Below are positions 16,173-24,333 of a stretch of 34,644 nucleotides of DNA, in pieces (the stretch's first letter is position 1; each line of letters starts with the position of its first letter). Position numbers and translations under genes: made by a program. The notes under the pieces are model-generated. The model was not told where the DNA came from and did not search any database. It worked only from the letters and a program-made list of their open reading frames with translations. The DNA comes from Achromobacter sp. MYb9 (GTDB lineage: Bacteria > Pseudomonadota > Gammaproteobacteria > Burkholderiales > Burkholderiaceae_B), in the NCBI RefSeq assembly GCF_002975275.1, contig NZ_PCOQ01000038.1, forward strand, positions 1 to 34,644, read 5' to 3'.

Positions 16173-17396
16173 ATGTCAACGCCTGCGTACCCTTCCGTTC
16201 CCGACTCCCGCAGCGCCGCCAGCCTGGCCTGGCCGGCCGCCCTGGCGCTGGCCGCTGCCATGGGGATCGGACGTTTCGCCTTTACCCCCGTCTGGCCGCT
16301 GATGGCGCAGGAAGGCGGCCTGTCGCTGGCCCAGGGCAGCTGGATCGCCTCGGCCAACTATGCCGGCTACCTGCTGGGCGCGCTGGCGGCCGTGGTCTGG
16401 CCGGTGCGACACCCCCGGGGCCAGCTTGCGCTGAGCCTGCTGGCCGTGGCGCTGCTGACCCTGGCCATGCCGCTGATGCACGACGTCGCGTTCTGGTGTG
16501 CGCTGCGGCTGGCCGCCGGCTACGCCAGCGCCAGCGCCTTCATCTGCGTGGCCGGCTGGCGGACCGTGCCGGCGGGAGATCCGCACGAACCCGTCGCGGC
16601 GGGGCTGACCTATGCCGGCGTGGGCGCGGGCATCGCGCTGACCGGGCTGGCCTGCCTGGGGCTGATGGCCTGGGGCGTCCGTGCCGACGGCATGTGGCTG
16701 GCCCTGGGCGGATTGACGCTGGCCCTGTCCGTCATCGCCTGGCCCGGGCTGAACCGGCCAGCCGCCTCGGGCCGGCCGTCGGCCGCCGCCGCACGACCCG
16801 CCCGGCTATCCCGCGCGGTTCCTCGCCTGGCGCTGCACTACGGTGTATTCGGCGTGGGCTACATCATTCCCGCCACGTTTCTGCCCGCGATGGCCAAGGA
16901 GGTCATTGCAGACCCGGCAGTCTTCGGCTGGGCCTGGCCGCTGTTCGGGCTGGCGGCGGCCGTGTCCTGCCTGCTGGTGCCCAGGCTTGCCCGCGGCCGC
17001 GACGACAAGCGCGTCTGGCAGGGCGCGCAGGCGCTGATGGCGATTGGCATGCTGGCCGTGACGCTCTGGCATCACATCGCGGCCGTGATCGTGGCCGCGC
17101 TGCTGGTGGGCGGCACGTTCATGGTGATCACCCAGGCCGGCATGCTGACCGCGCGGCGCGCCGCCGGCGCTGCCGCGCCCCGGGCCGCCGCCATCATGAC
17201 CGCCGCGTTCGCCGCCGGACAGATATTGGGGCCGCTGTTGGCCTCGTGGGCGTCCCACTGGGGCGCGGGCCTGCCGCAAGTGCTGGGGGCCGGCGCGGCG
17301 CTGCTGGCGCTGTCGGCCTGGCGCCTGGGAAAAATCACGACAGAAGACATAGGCGCTGGGCATAATGCGATCGGCCCGCAAGGCTGTACACATTAG
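16173..17396 (+). CDS. YbfB/YjiJ-family MFS transporter
   Basis: A 407-residue inner-membrane carrier with about 12 hydrophobic segments in two halves, joined by a basic loop near residue 210 (ARPARLSRAVPR). The N-terminal motif GIGRFAFTPVWPLM (residues 31-44) is the signature of the YbfB/YjiJ branch of the major facilitator superfamily. Substrate is unknown. It is divergent from the LysR gene and followed after 25 bases by a Bug receptor, so it is probably the first gene of a small operon. The ribosome site is weak. Confidence 0.88.
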   Translation: MSTPAYPSVPDSRSAASLAWPAALALAAAMGIGRFAFTPVWPLMAQEGGLSLAQGSWIASANYAGYLLGALAAVVWPVRHPRGQLALSLLAVALLTLAMPLMHDVAFWCALRLAAGYASASAFICVAGWRTVPAGDPHEPVAAGLTYAGVGAGIALTGLACLGLMAWGVRADGMWLALGGLTLALSVIAWPGLNRPAASGRPSAAAARPARLSRAVPRLALHYGVFGVGYIIPATFLPAMAKEVIADPAVFGWAWPLFGLAAAVSCLLVPRLARGRDDKRVWQGAQALMAIGMLAVTLWHHIAAVIVAALLVGGTFMVITQAGMLTARRAAGAAAPRAAAIMTAAFAAGQILGPLLASWASHWGAGLPQVLGAGAALLALSAWRLGKITTEDIGAGHNAIGPQGCTH

Positions 17397-17421
17397 AGAC
17401 AAGAAAGAGGAGTCACCCAGC

Positions 17422-18399
17422 ATGAAATCTTTGCGCCCCCTGATCGCCACCTTGGCGGCGGTTGCCGCTTTCAGCAGCGCCGCGCAGGCCCAGACCGCCG
17501 ACTGGCCCGCCAAACCCATCACCATGATCGTCCCCTACGCGCCCGGCGGCTTCGCCGACACGCGCGTGCGGCTGCTGGCGCGCAAGCTGGGCGAAACGCT
17601 GGGCCAGCCGATCGTGGTCGAAAACAAGGCGGGCGCAGGCGGCGTGGTCGGCACCAACCTGATCGCCAAGGCCGCGCCCGACGGTTACACCATCGGCACG
17701 GGCAACCTGGCCCCGATGGCCGTGAACCCGTCCTTGATGAAGGAAATGCCCTACAACCCGCAAAAGGACCTGGCGCCCATCATCCTGATCGAAAACAGCC
17801 CGCTGGTCCTGAGCGTGAACAACGAGCTGCCGGTCAAGACGCTGGCCGACCTGATCGCGCTGGCCAAGAAGCAGCCCGGCAAGCTGTCCTTCGGTTCGTC
17901 GGGCGTGGGCGGCGCGCACCACCTGTCGGGCGAAATGTTCCGCGAACAGGCCAAGATCGACATCGTGCACGTACCCTACAAGGGAGGCAGCCTGGCCGCG
18001 ACCGACCTGATGGGCGGTCATATCTCGATGATGTTCGAAATGGGCTATTCCGCGCTGCCTGCCATCCAGGGCGCCAAGATCCACCCCATCGCCGTCACGT
18101 CCGCCAAGCGCCTGGCCGTGCTGCCCGATGTGCCCACGATGGCCGAATCCGGCCTGCCGGGCTTCGAGTCCTACAACTGGCAGGGCATTGTCGCCCCCGC
18201 CGGCACGCCGGCCCCGATCATCGCGAAGCTGAACGCCGAATTCAACCGCATCCTGAAGGAACCGGATGTGCAGAAAGCCATCGCCGACACCGGCAGCCAG
18301 GCCGGCGGCGGCACGCCCGAGGAATTCGCAGCCTTCATCAAGAGCGAAACCGAAAAGTGGGCCCACGTCATCAAGGCTGGGAACATCCAGCTTCAATAA
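17422..18399 (+). CDS. Bug-family (TctC-like) periplasmic solute receptor
   Basis: A 325-residue periplasmic binding protein. The signal peptide ends after AQA at about residue 23. The mature part shows the Bug pattern WPAKPITMIVPYAPGGFADTRVR, VVENKAGAGGVVGTN, PDGYTIGTGNLAPMAVNP, KPGKLSFGSSGVGGAHH-like text, VPYKGG, DLMGGHISMMFE, and PTMAESGLPGFESYNWQGIVAP (in pieces). Such receptors bind carboxylates and related small molecules in the Alcaligenaceae, where they are very numerous. AGAGGAG (17406-17412) selects ATG 17422. No tctAB membrane genes are adjacent; the neighbour is an MFS carrier. Confidence 0.93.
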   Translation: MKSLRPLIATLAAVAAFSSAAQAQTADWPAKPITMIVPYAPGGFADTRVRLLARKLGETLGQPIVVENKAGAGGVVGTNLIAKAAPDGYTIGTGNLAPMAVNPSLMKEMPYNPQKDLAPIILIENSPLVLSVNNELPVKTLADLIALAKKQPGKLSFGSSGVGGAHHLSGEMFREQAKIDIVHVPYKGGSLAATDLMGGHISMMFEMGYSALPAIQGAKIHPIAVTSAKRLAVLPDVPTMAESGLPGFESYNWQGIVAPAGTPAPIIAKLNAEFNRILKEPDVQKAIADTGSQAGGGTPEEFAAFIKSETEKWAHVIKAGNIQLQ

Positions 18400-18416
18400 C
18401 CTTTAGGAGTCTTCCC

Positions 18417-19478
18417 ATGGCCACCCGTCTGCTTGACCTTCTGAAGTTGGACCATCCCATCATCCAGGCCCCCATGGCGGGCGGCGCAACGACGGTGGAA
18501 CTGGTGTCCGAGGCGTCGAAAGCGGGTGTCCTGGGATCGCTCGGGGCGGCCTACATGAGCCCCGAGCAGATCGATGCGGCGGCGGCCGACATCCGCGCCC
18601 GTACGCCGCGGCCGTTCGCCATCAACCTCTTCGCGTCCGTAGCGGACCAGCCCATGCAGGGCGACACGGGCCGCATGCTGGCCCTGATGGCCCGCTACCA
18701 CGAACAATTGGGCTTGCCGGCCCCCGTGGCACCCGGGCCGCAACCCGATCCGCTGCCCGGGCAGATCGAGGCCGTTCTCCGGCTGCGCCCGGCGGTCTTC
18801 AGCTTTACCTTTGGCCGGATCCCGGCCGACGTGCTGGCACGCTGCCGCGAACTGGGCATCCTGACCATCGGCACGGCGACCACCGTGCGCGAGGCGGTCG
18901 CGCTGGAACAGGACGGCGTGGACGCCGTCGTGGCACAGGGCGCCGAAGCGGGCGGGCACCGCGGCACCTTCCTGGATGATTTCGAACAATCGCTGATTGG
19001 CACCATGGCGCTTGCGCCGCAGATAGCCGATGCGATTTCCGTGCCGGTGATCGCCTCCGGCGGCATCATGGACGGTCGCGGCATCGCCGCCGCCCTGGCG
19101 CTGGGCGCAGATGCCGCACAAATGGGGACGGCCTTCCTCACCACGCATGAGTCCGGCATCAGCGACGCCTACAAGGCCGTGCTGCCGGCATCGCGCTCCG
19201 AGCAGTCCCGCGTGACCCGGGCTTTTTCGGGCCGCCCGGCGCGCGGCATCTCCAACGCCTTCATGCGGGACGCCGACGCGCTCGCCGCCGACATCCTGCC
19301 GTATCCCCTGCAGAATGCGCTGACGCGCCCCATGCGCACGGCCGGCGGCAAAGCCGGCAACATCAACGTGCTGTCTCTGTGGGCGGGGCAGGCCGCGCCG
19401 TTGGCCCGCCGCGAAAGCACGGCGGACCTGGTCCAGAGGCTGGCCCGCGAGACCGTGGCGGCCCAGGCGCGCCGCTGA
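18417..19478 (+). CDS. Nitronate monooxygenase (2-nitropropane dioxygenase family)
   Basis: FMN-dependent TIM-barrel enzyme that oxidises alkyl nitronates such as propionate-3-nitronate. The 353-residue product has the family motifs HPIIQAPMAGG (13-23), AINLFAS (68-74), AQGAEAGGHRG (173-183) with the probable catalytic His181, ASGGIMDGRGIAAALALGADAAQMGTAF (in pieces) for FMN phosphate binding, and RAFSGRPARGI. AGGAG (18405-18409) fits ATG 18417. It follows the Bug gene by 17 bases and likely belongs to the same transcript. Related FMN barrels act on other substrates, so the exact substrate is open. Confidence 0.9.
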   Translation: MATRLLDLLKLDHPIIQAPMAGGATTVELVSEASKAGVLGSLGAAYMSPEQIDAAAADIRARTPRPFAINLFASVADQPMQGDTGRMLALMARYHEQLGLPAPVAPGPQPDPLPGQIEAVLRLRPAVFSFTFGRIPADVLARCRELGILTIGTATTVREAVALEQDGVDAVVAQGAEAGGHRGTFLDDFEQSLIGTMALAPQIADAISVPVIASGGIMDGRGIAAALALGADAAQMGTAFLTTHESGISDAYKAVLPASRSEQSRVTRAFSGRPARGISNAFMRDADALAADILPYPLQNALTRPMRTAGGKAGNINVLSLWAGQAAPLARRESTADLVQRLARETVAAQARR

Positions 19479-19489
19479 CCGCCGGGCGG

Positions 19490-19527
19490 GCCCCGCACGG
19501 CCGCCCCTTCCCGGGCGGTCGCGGGGC
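19490..19527. terminator. Interrupted GC hairpin after the nitronate monooxygenase gene
   Basis: Outer stem GCCCCGC / GCGGGGC (19490-19496, 19521-19527) and inner stem CCGCCC / GGGCGG (19501-19506, 19513-19518). There is no T-run. It is placed where a terminator is expected. Confidence 0.45.
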
Positions 19528-19578
19528 GGGCGATTGTCCCTGACACCGAAAACACTGTTCCATCCGCGGTGTATCGCA

Positions 19579-19606
19579 TTGTGATTACAAAGCGTCGGGC
19601 TACAAT
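19579..19606 (+). promoter_or_regulatory. Putative promoter of the mla operon
   Basis: TTGTGA (19579-19584), 16 bases, TACAAT (19601-19606), 64 bases before ATG 19670. Confidence 0.5.
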
Positions 19607-19669
19607 GGCGCCTCGCCGCTGGGGGCCAGAGTCCGCCTTGGTCCTCGCAAAACACCCTTTTCGTTGCCC

Positions 19670-20506
19670 ATGCCCGCTCAAACAAGCAGCACCCCGGAAT
19701 TCGCCCTGCGCCTGGAAGGTGTGGCGCTAGGCTACGGTGATTTCACCGTCTTGCGCGACATCTCCATGGACGTGCGTGCGGGCCAAGTGGTCGCCGTCAT
19801 GGGCGGCTCGGGTTCCGGCAAGACCACGCTGTTGCGGGCGGCCACCGGCCAGCTCGTCGCGCAGCAGGGCCGGGTCCTGGCGTTCGGGCAGGACATCGAG
19901 CGCGCCACCCCGGCCGAACTGCAATCCCTGCGCAAGCGCATGGGCGTGCTGTTCCAGCAGGGCGCGCTGTTCACCGACCTGAATGTGTTCGAAAACGTCG
20001 CTTTTCCGCTGCGCGAACACACCAAACTGTCCGAATCCGACGTCACCGACCGCGTGCTCGACAAACTCGACGCCGTCGGCCTGCGTGCCGCCGCGCACCT
20101 GAGAGTGGCCGAGATATCGGGCGGCATGGCGCGCCGCGTCGCCCTGGCCCGCGCCGTGGTGCTGGAACCCGAACTGATCCTGTACGACGAACCCTTCGCC
20201 GGACTGGACCCGATCTCGCTGGGCATCACGGCCCGCCTGATCCGCAGCCTGGCCGACCGCCTGGGATGCGCGTCGGTGCTGATCACCCACGACGTGCAGG
20301 AATCCTTCGCCATCGCCGACCAGGTGTATCTGGTGGGCCAAGGCAAGTTGGCCGCCGCCGGTACGCCGGAAACGCTGTCGGCGTCGCAAGACCCTTATGT
20401 GCAGCAATTCCTGAAAGGCCAGCCCGATGGCCCGGTCGCGTTCCAATACCCGGAAACGCCGGCCTTCCAAAAGTGGCTTTCCGAACAGAAAGGGCGCAAA
20501 GCATGA
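19670..20506 (+). CDS. mlaF: Phospholipid transport ABC ATPase MlaF
   Basis: Cytosolic ATPase of the Mla system, which keeps phospholipids out of the outer leaflet of the outer membrane. The 278-residue product has Walker A GGSGSGKTT (45-53), the atypical signature ISGGM (149-153) common in MlaF, Walker B ILYDEP (170-175) and a C-terminal extension with PYVQQFLKG, known in the family to contact partner subunits. A TTG at 19664 is two codons upstream; ATG 19670 is preferred. It overlaps mlaE by ATGA. Confidence 0.95.
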   Translation: MPAQTSSTPEFALRLEGVALGYGDFTVLRDISMDVRAGQVVAVMGGSGSGKTTLLRAATGQLVAQQGRVLAFGQDIERATPAELQSLRKRMGVLFQQGALFTDLNVFENVAFPLREHTKLSESDVTDRVLDKLDAVGLRAAAHLRVAEISGGMARRVALARAVVLEPELILYDEPFAGLDPISLGITARLIRSLADRLGCASVLITHDVQESFAIADQVYLVGQGKLAAAGTPETLSASQDPYVQQFLKGQPDGPVAFQYPETPAFQKWLSEQKGRKA

Positions 20507-21291
20507 GCGGCTCCAACAATCCCGTCAGCGCGCTCGGCGGATGGCTGCGCGGCACCGTATCCGGCATCGGCTACTTCACCCGGTTCTTCGCCGGCATGCT
20601 GGCGCGCAGCGGCATCGTCTTCTCGCGCCCGCGCCTGGTGTCGCAGCAAGTCCATTTCATCGGCAACTATTCGCTGCTGATCATCGCCGTGTCGGGCATG
20701 TTCGTCGGCTTCGTGCTGGGGCTGCAGGGCTACTACACCCTGAACCGCTACGGTTCCGAAGAAGCGCTGGGCCTGCTGGTGGCCTTGTCGCTTGTGCGTG
20801 AGCTGGGGCCTGTCGTGACGGCGCTGCTGTTCGCCGGGCGCGCGGGCACCTCGCTGACCGCCGAGATCGGCCTGATGAAAGCCGGCGAACAACTATCGGC
20901 CATGGAAGTCATGGCCGTCGACCCGATCCGTCGCGTGCTGGTGCCACGCCTGTGGGGCGGCATCATCGCCATGCCCATCCTTGCGGCGGTGTTCTCCATG
21001 GTGGGTATCCTGGGCGGCTGGGTCGTCGGCGTCGTGATGATCGGCGTGGACGCAGGCGCGTTCTGGTCACAGATGCAAAACGGCGTGGACGTCTGGAACG
21101 ACGTGGCCAACGGCGTCATCAAGAGCGTGGTGTTCGGCGTCACGGTAACGCTGGTGGCGCTCTACGAAGGCTGGCAGGCCCGGCCCACGCCCGAAGGCGT
21201 AGCTCGCGCCACCACGCGCACCGTGGTGGTGGGCTCCTTGGCAGTACTTGGGCTGGACTTCCTGCTCACTGCCTTGATGTTTGGAAATTGA
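20503..21291 (+). CDS. mlaE: Phospholipid transport permease MlaE
   Basis: Inner-membrane permease of the Mla complex. The 262 residues contain the MlaE family core YGSEEALGLLVALSLVRELGPVVTALLFAGRAGTSLTAEIG (in pieces), with about five membrane segments and the conserved GLMKAGEQLSAMEVMAVDP coupling region that contacts MlaF. ATG 20503 overlaps the mlaF stop. The start is supported by coupling and by the N-terminal amphipathic helix starting around residue 15. Confidence 0.95.
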   Translation: MSGSNNPVSALGGWLRGTVSGIGYFTRFFAGMLARSGIVFSRPRLVSQQVHFIGNYSLLIIAVSGMFVGFVLGLQGYYTLNRYGSEEALGLLVALSLVRELGPVVTALLFAGRAGTSLTAEIGLMKAGEQLSAMEVMAVDPIRRVLVPRLWGGIIAMPILAAVFSMVGILGGWVVGVVMIGVDAGAFWSQMQNGVDVWNDVANGVIKSVVFGVTVTLVALYEGWQARPTPEGVARATTRTVVVGSLAVLGLDFLLTALMFGN

Positions 21292-21303
21292 AACGGATCG
21301 ATC

Positions 21304-21804
21304 ATGTCACGCGAAAAAACCGACTTCTGGGTAGGCCTGTTTGTACTGCTGGGCGCGGTCGCGCTGGTATTCCTGGCGTTGCGCGCCGGCAACCTCAGCA
21401 CGTTTTCCTTCGCCCCGACCTATACGCTATCGGCCAATTTCGATAACGTAGGCGGCCTCAAGCCGCGCGCGGCGGTCAAAAGCGCCGGCGTCGTCGTGGG
21501 CCGCGTATCCAGCATCACCTTCGACGACAAGACCTTCCAGGCGGTCGTCTCGGTGAACCTGGAAAAAGCCTATCAGTTCCCGAAGGACACGTCGGCATCG
21601 ATCCTCACGTCCGGATTGCTGGGTGAACAGTACCTGGGCCTGACGGCGGGCAGCGAAGAAGAGAACTTTACCGACGGCGGAAAAATCCGCTATACACAAA
21701 GCGCGGTCGTGCTGGAGCAGCTGATCAGCCAGTTCCTGTACGGCTCCGCCGAGAAGCAGGGCGCGGCCTCCGAAGCCGAACCCGCCGCGAAAGCGCCAAA
21801 TTGA
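21304..21804 (+). CDS. mlaD: MCE-domain phospholipid-binding protein MlaD
   Basis: Forms the hexameric MCE ring on the periplasmic side of the MlaFE complex. The 166 residues have one N-terminal membrane anchor (residues 9-28), one MCE domain (about 38-118: ANFDNVGGLKPRAAVKSAGVVVGRV, in pieces, through LLGEQYLGLTAG), and a short Ala/Glu-rich tail. It begins 12 bases after mlaE. Confidence 0.95.
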   Translation: MSREKTDFWVGLFVLLGAVALVFLALRAGNLSTFSFAPTYTLSANFDNVGGLKPRAAVKSAGVVVGRVSSITFDDKTFQAVVSVNLEKAYQFPKDTSASILTSGLLGEQYLGLTAGSEEENFTDGGKIRYTQSAVVLEQLISQFLYGSAEKQGAASEAEPAAKAPN

Positions 21805-21884
21805 AGACGATGCGAAAGACGCCGTAACGGGCTGCGCTTCACCGTCGCAATATCATAAGAATCGTTGATAGGAATGTCCTGATC

Positions 21885-22679
21885 ATGAACAAGAACGCAC
21901 TTTCCCGAATCGCCACCATCGCAGCGGCGGGTGCACTGATGGCCGGCTGCGCCGCGCCGCAGAACCCGGATCCACGCGATCCGTGGGAAGGCTTCAACCG
22001 GGGCGTCTACAAGTTCAACGACACGGTCGACCGCGCGGTCTTCAAACCGGTTGCCCAGGCCTACACCTATGTCACGCCGCAGCCCGTGCGCAGCTGCGTC
22101 CACAACATCTTCAGCAACGTCGGCGATCTCTGGTCGGGCGCCAACAGCTTCCTGCAAGGCCGCGGCCACGACTTCGTGAACACGCTGGGCCGGTTCCTGT
22201 TCAACACCACGATGGGCGTGGGCGGCTGCTTCGACGTCGCCTCGGCCAACGGTGCGCGCAAGATCCCGAACGACTTCGGCACGACGCTGGGCGTGTGGGG
22301 CTTCGGCCAGGGCCCGTACCTGGTGCTGCCGATCTTCGGGTCGTCCACGGTGCGCGACGGCGCGGGCCTGATCGGCGATTACTACGGCACGACCTACGGC
22401 TACATGGGCGTCGACTCCATCGACAACGTGCGCCTGCGCAATTCGTTGTGGGGCCTGCGCGTCGTCGATACGCGCGCCAGCCTGCTCAGCGCCACCGACA
22501 CGATCGACCGCGTCGCGCTGGATCCGTACAGCTTCATCCGCGACGCCTACCTGCAGCGCCGCAACGCCATGGTGCTTGGCCACCGCGTGAACGACGACGA
22601 TGCGCTGCCCAACTACGAGGACGACGACGGCGATGCCCCGGCCCAGGGCGCTCCGGCGCCCGCGCCGGCAACCAAGTAA
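21885..22679 (+). CDS. mlaA: Outer-membrane lipoprotein MlaA (VacJ)
   Basis: Outer-membrane lipoprotein that removes misplaced phospholipids and hands them to MlaC. The 264 residues have a lipobox LMAGC with Cys22, then the VacJ pattern DPWEGFNRGVYKFNDTVDRAV (in pieces), FNTTMGVGGCFDVA, IPNDFGTTLGVWGFGQGPYLVLPIFGSS and VRDGAGLIGDYY. The C-terminus is an acidic and Pro/Ala-rich tail (DDDDALPNYEDDDGD region) likely disordered. The position between mlaD and mlaC is usual for betaproteobacteria. Confidence 0.95.
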   Translation: MNKNALSRIATIAAAGALMAGCAAPQNPDPRDPWEGFNRGVYKFNDTVDRAVFKPVAQAYTYVTPQPVRSCVHNIFSNVGDLWSGANSFLQGRGHDFVNTLGRFLFNTTMGVGGCFDVASANGARKIPNDFGTTLGVWGFGQGPYLVLPIFGSSTVRDGAGLIGDYYGTTYGYMGVDSIDNVRLRNSLWGLRVVDTRASLLSATDTIDRVALDPYSFIRDAYLQRRNAMVLGHRVNDDDALPNYEDDDGDAPAQGAPAPAPATK

Positions 22680-22717
22680 GCTGTCGCTTGCGTTCATCGG
22701 TACAGTAAGGAGTTTTG

Positions 22718-23347
22718 ATGCGATTTGCTTTTATTTCCCTGTTGCAACGGTTGGCCTTCGCAGGCCTGCTGGGTCTTGCCGCGGCCGGCGCCGCGCAGGC
22801 CAAGCCCAACCCCAACGGTCCTCCGGACCAATTCGTCATCGCCACGGCCAATGAGGCCCTTGATGTGCTGAAAGCCGACGGCGCCGTCAAAGCCGGCAAC
22901 ACCGCCCGCATCAACGAAGTCGTCAACCAGCACATCCTGCCCTACGTCAACTTCCAGAAAACGACCCGCCTGTCCGCCGGCCGCTACTGGCGCCAGGCGA
23001 CGGAACAGCAGAAGACGGCCCTGGCCGACGCGTTCCGCGGCACGCTGGTGCGCACCTACAGCGGCGCGCTGACCCGCGTCACGCCCAGCACCACCGTCAA
23101 GGCCCTGCCGTTCCGCGGCGACCCCAAGGCCGACGACGTGGTCGTGCGCACCCTGATCAGCCAGGACAACGGCCAGCCCACGGGCGTGGACTACCGTCTG
23201 GAAAAGACGCCGCAAGGCTGGAAGATCTACGACATGAACGTCGAAGGCATCTGGCTGATCGAGAACTACCGCAACCAGTTCGCGCAGCAGATCAACCAGA
23301 ACGGCATCGACGGCCTGATCAAGGCGTTGAACCAGCGCAACCAGTAA
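22718..23347 (+). CDS. mlaC: Periplasmic phospholipid shuttle MlaC
   Basis: Soluble periplasmic carrier between MlaA and MlaD. The 209-residue product has a signal peptide cleaved after AQA near residue 28 and the Tol-Tol-Ttg2 family pattern: LPYVNFQKTTRLSAGRYWRQAT (in pieces), FRGTLVRTYSGAL, VDYRLEKTPQGWKIYDMNVEGIWLIENYRNQF. AAGGAG (22707-22712) fixes ATG 22718. It is the last mla gene: the 173 bases that follow cannot hold mlaB. Confidence 0.95.
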   Translation: MRFAFISLLQRLAFAGLLGLAAAGAAQAKPNPNGPPDQFVIATANEALDVLKADGAVKAGNTARINEVVNQHILPYVNFQKTTRLSAGRYWRQATEQQKTALADAFRGTLVRTYSGALTRVTPSTTVKALPFRGDPKADDVVVRTLISQDNGQPTGVDYRLEKTPQGWKIYDMNVEGIWLIENYRNQFAQQINQNGIDGLIKALNQRNQ

Positions 23348-23370
23348 TTCCCCGGTTCCGGCTGCCTCCG

Positions 23371-23400
23371 GCCCGGCGCGCCCCTAGCGGCCCGCCGGGC
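23371..23400 (+). terminator. Hairpin after mlaC
   Basis: Perfect 8-bp stem GCCCGGCG / CGCCGGGC with a 14-base loop, followed by TGATTATTT. It is a plausible end of the mla transcript. A second imperfect dyad AGGGACGG / CCATCCCT lies at 23411-23435. Confidence 0.5.
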
Positions 23401-23458
23401 TGATTATTTAAGGGACGGATGATGTCGCCATCCCTACGGCTGCCGGGGCCATAGGCGC

Positions 23459-23484
23459 TTGCCGCCTCGGTGCGCTTATATAAT
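23459..23484 (+). promoter_or_regulatory. Putative promoter of the ABC-2 exporter genes
   Basis: A perfect TATAAT (23479-23484) lies 37 bases before ATG 23521. The -35 is poor: TTGCCG with only 14 bases spacing. Confidence 0.4.
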
Positions 23485-23520
23485 GATCAATTCGCTCTTT
23501 CCGGGCAGCCCCCCGCCGTC

Positions 23521-24333
23521 ATGTCAGCCGTCAGTCTAGAAAACGTCTCCAAGGTCTACTCGCCACGCCAGCGTGGCTGGCAGAAGTTGCTTGGGCGCAC
23601 GCCCGCCCCCGGCTTTCAGGCGCTGGACCATGTCAGCCTGAACATCGAGCACGGCGAGTTCTTTGGCCTGCTAGGCCCGAACGGCGCGGGCAAGACCACC
23701 CTGATCTCGATCCTGGCCGGCCTGGCGCACGCGTCGTCCGGACGGGCCACCGTCTGTGGTTACGACGTCGTGGCCGACTACAAGTCGGCGCGGCGCGCCC
23801 TGGGCGTGGTGCCGCAAGAGCTGGTCTACGACCCGTTCTTCACGGTGCGCGAGACCCTGCGTATCCAGTCCGGCTACTTCGGCCTGCGCAACAACGACGA
23901 CTGGATCGACGAGATCCTGTTCAACCTGGGCCTGGCCGACAAAGCCGACAACAACATGCGCGCGCTGTCCGGCGGCATGAAACGCCGCGTGCTGGTGGCG
24001 CAGGCGCTGGTGCACCGTCCCCCCGTGATCGTGCTGGATGAACCCACCGCAGGCGTGGACGTGGACTTGCGCCGCACCTTGTGGGAGTTCATCTCGCGCT
24101 TGAACAAGGCGGGCCACACCATCATGCTGACCACGCACTACCTGGAAGAAGCGGAAGCCCTGTGCGGCCGCATCGCCATGCTCAAGCGCGGCCGCATCGT
24201 GGCGCTGGACACCACGCAGGCCCTGATGGCTCGCGTCGGCGGCGTCGATCTGGAAGACGCGTTCGTGCGCATCATGCATCAGGGCGACGAGCCCGCCGCG
24301 CCCGCCCTGCAACCCGAAGAGATTTCCTCATGA
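23521..24333 (+). CDS. ABC-2 type exporter ATPase (YadG-like)
   Basis: A 270-residue ATP-binding subunit with Walker A GPNGAGKTT (52-60), Q-loop VVPQE (96-100), signature LSGGM (149-153), Walker B VIVLDEP (169-175), D-loop GVD and H-loop TTHYLEEAE. It resembles E. coli YadG and other ABC-2 ATPases. A longer frame starts at 23470 but would begin inside the promoter, so ATG 23521 is chosen. It overlaps the permease gene by ATGA. The substrate is unknown; the place between mla and murA suggests an envelope task. Confidence 0.9.
   Translation: MSAVSLENVSKVYSPRQRGWQKLLGRTPAPGFQALDHVSLNIEHGEFFGLLGPNGAGKTTLISILAGLAHASSGRATVCGYDVVADYKSARRALGVVPQELVYDPFFTVRETLRIQSGYFGLRNNDDWIDEILFNLGLADKADNNMRALSGGMKRRVLVAQALVHRPPVIVLDEPTAGVDVDLRRTLWEFISRLNKAGHTIMLTTHYLEEAEALCGRIAMLKRGRIVALDTTQALMARVGGVDLEDAFVRIMHQGDEPAAPALQPEEISS

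Noticed and set aside
15245..16357. 370-residue version of the LysR regulator
   Set aside because: It would overlap the divergent MFS gene by 185 bases and erase the intergenic promoter region. The canonical LysR N-terminus begins at 16108.
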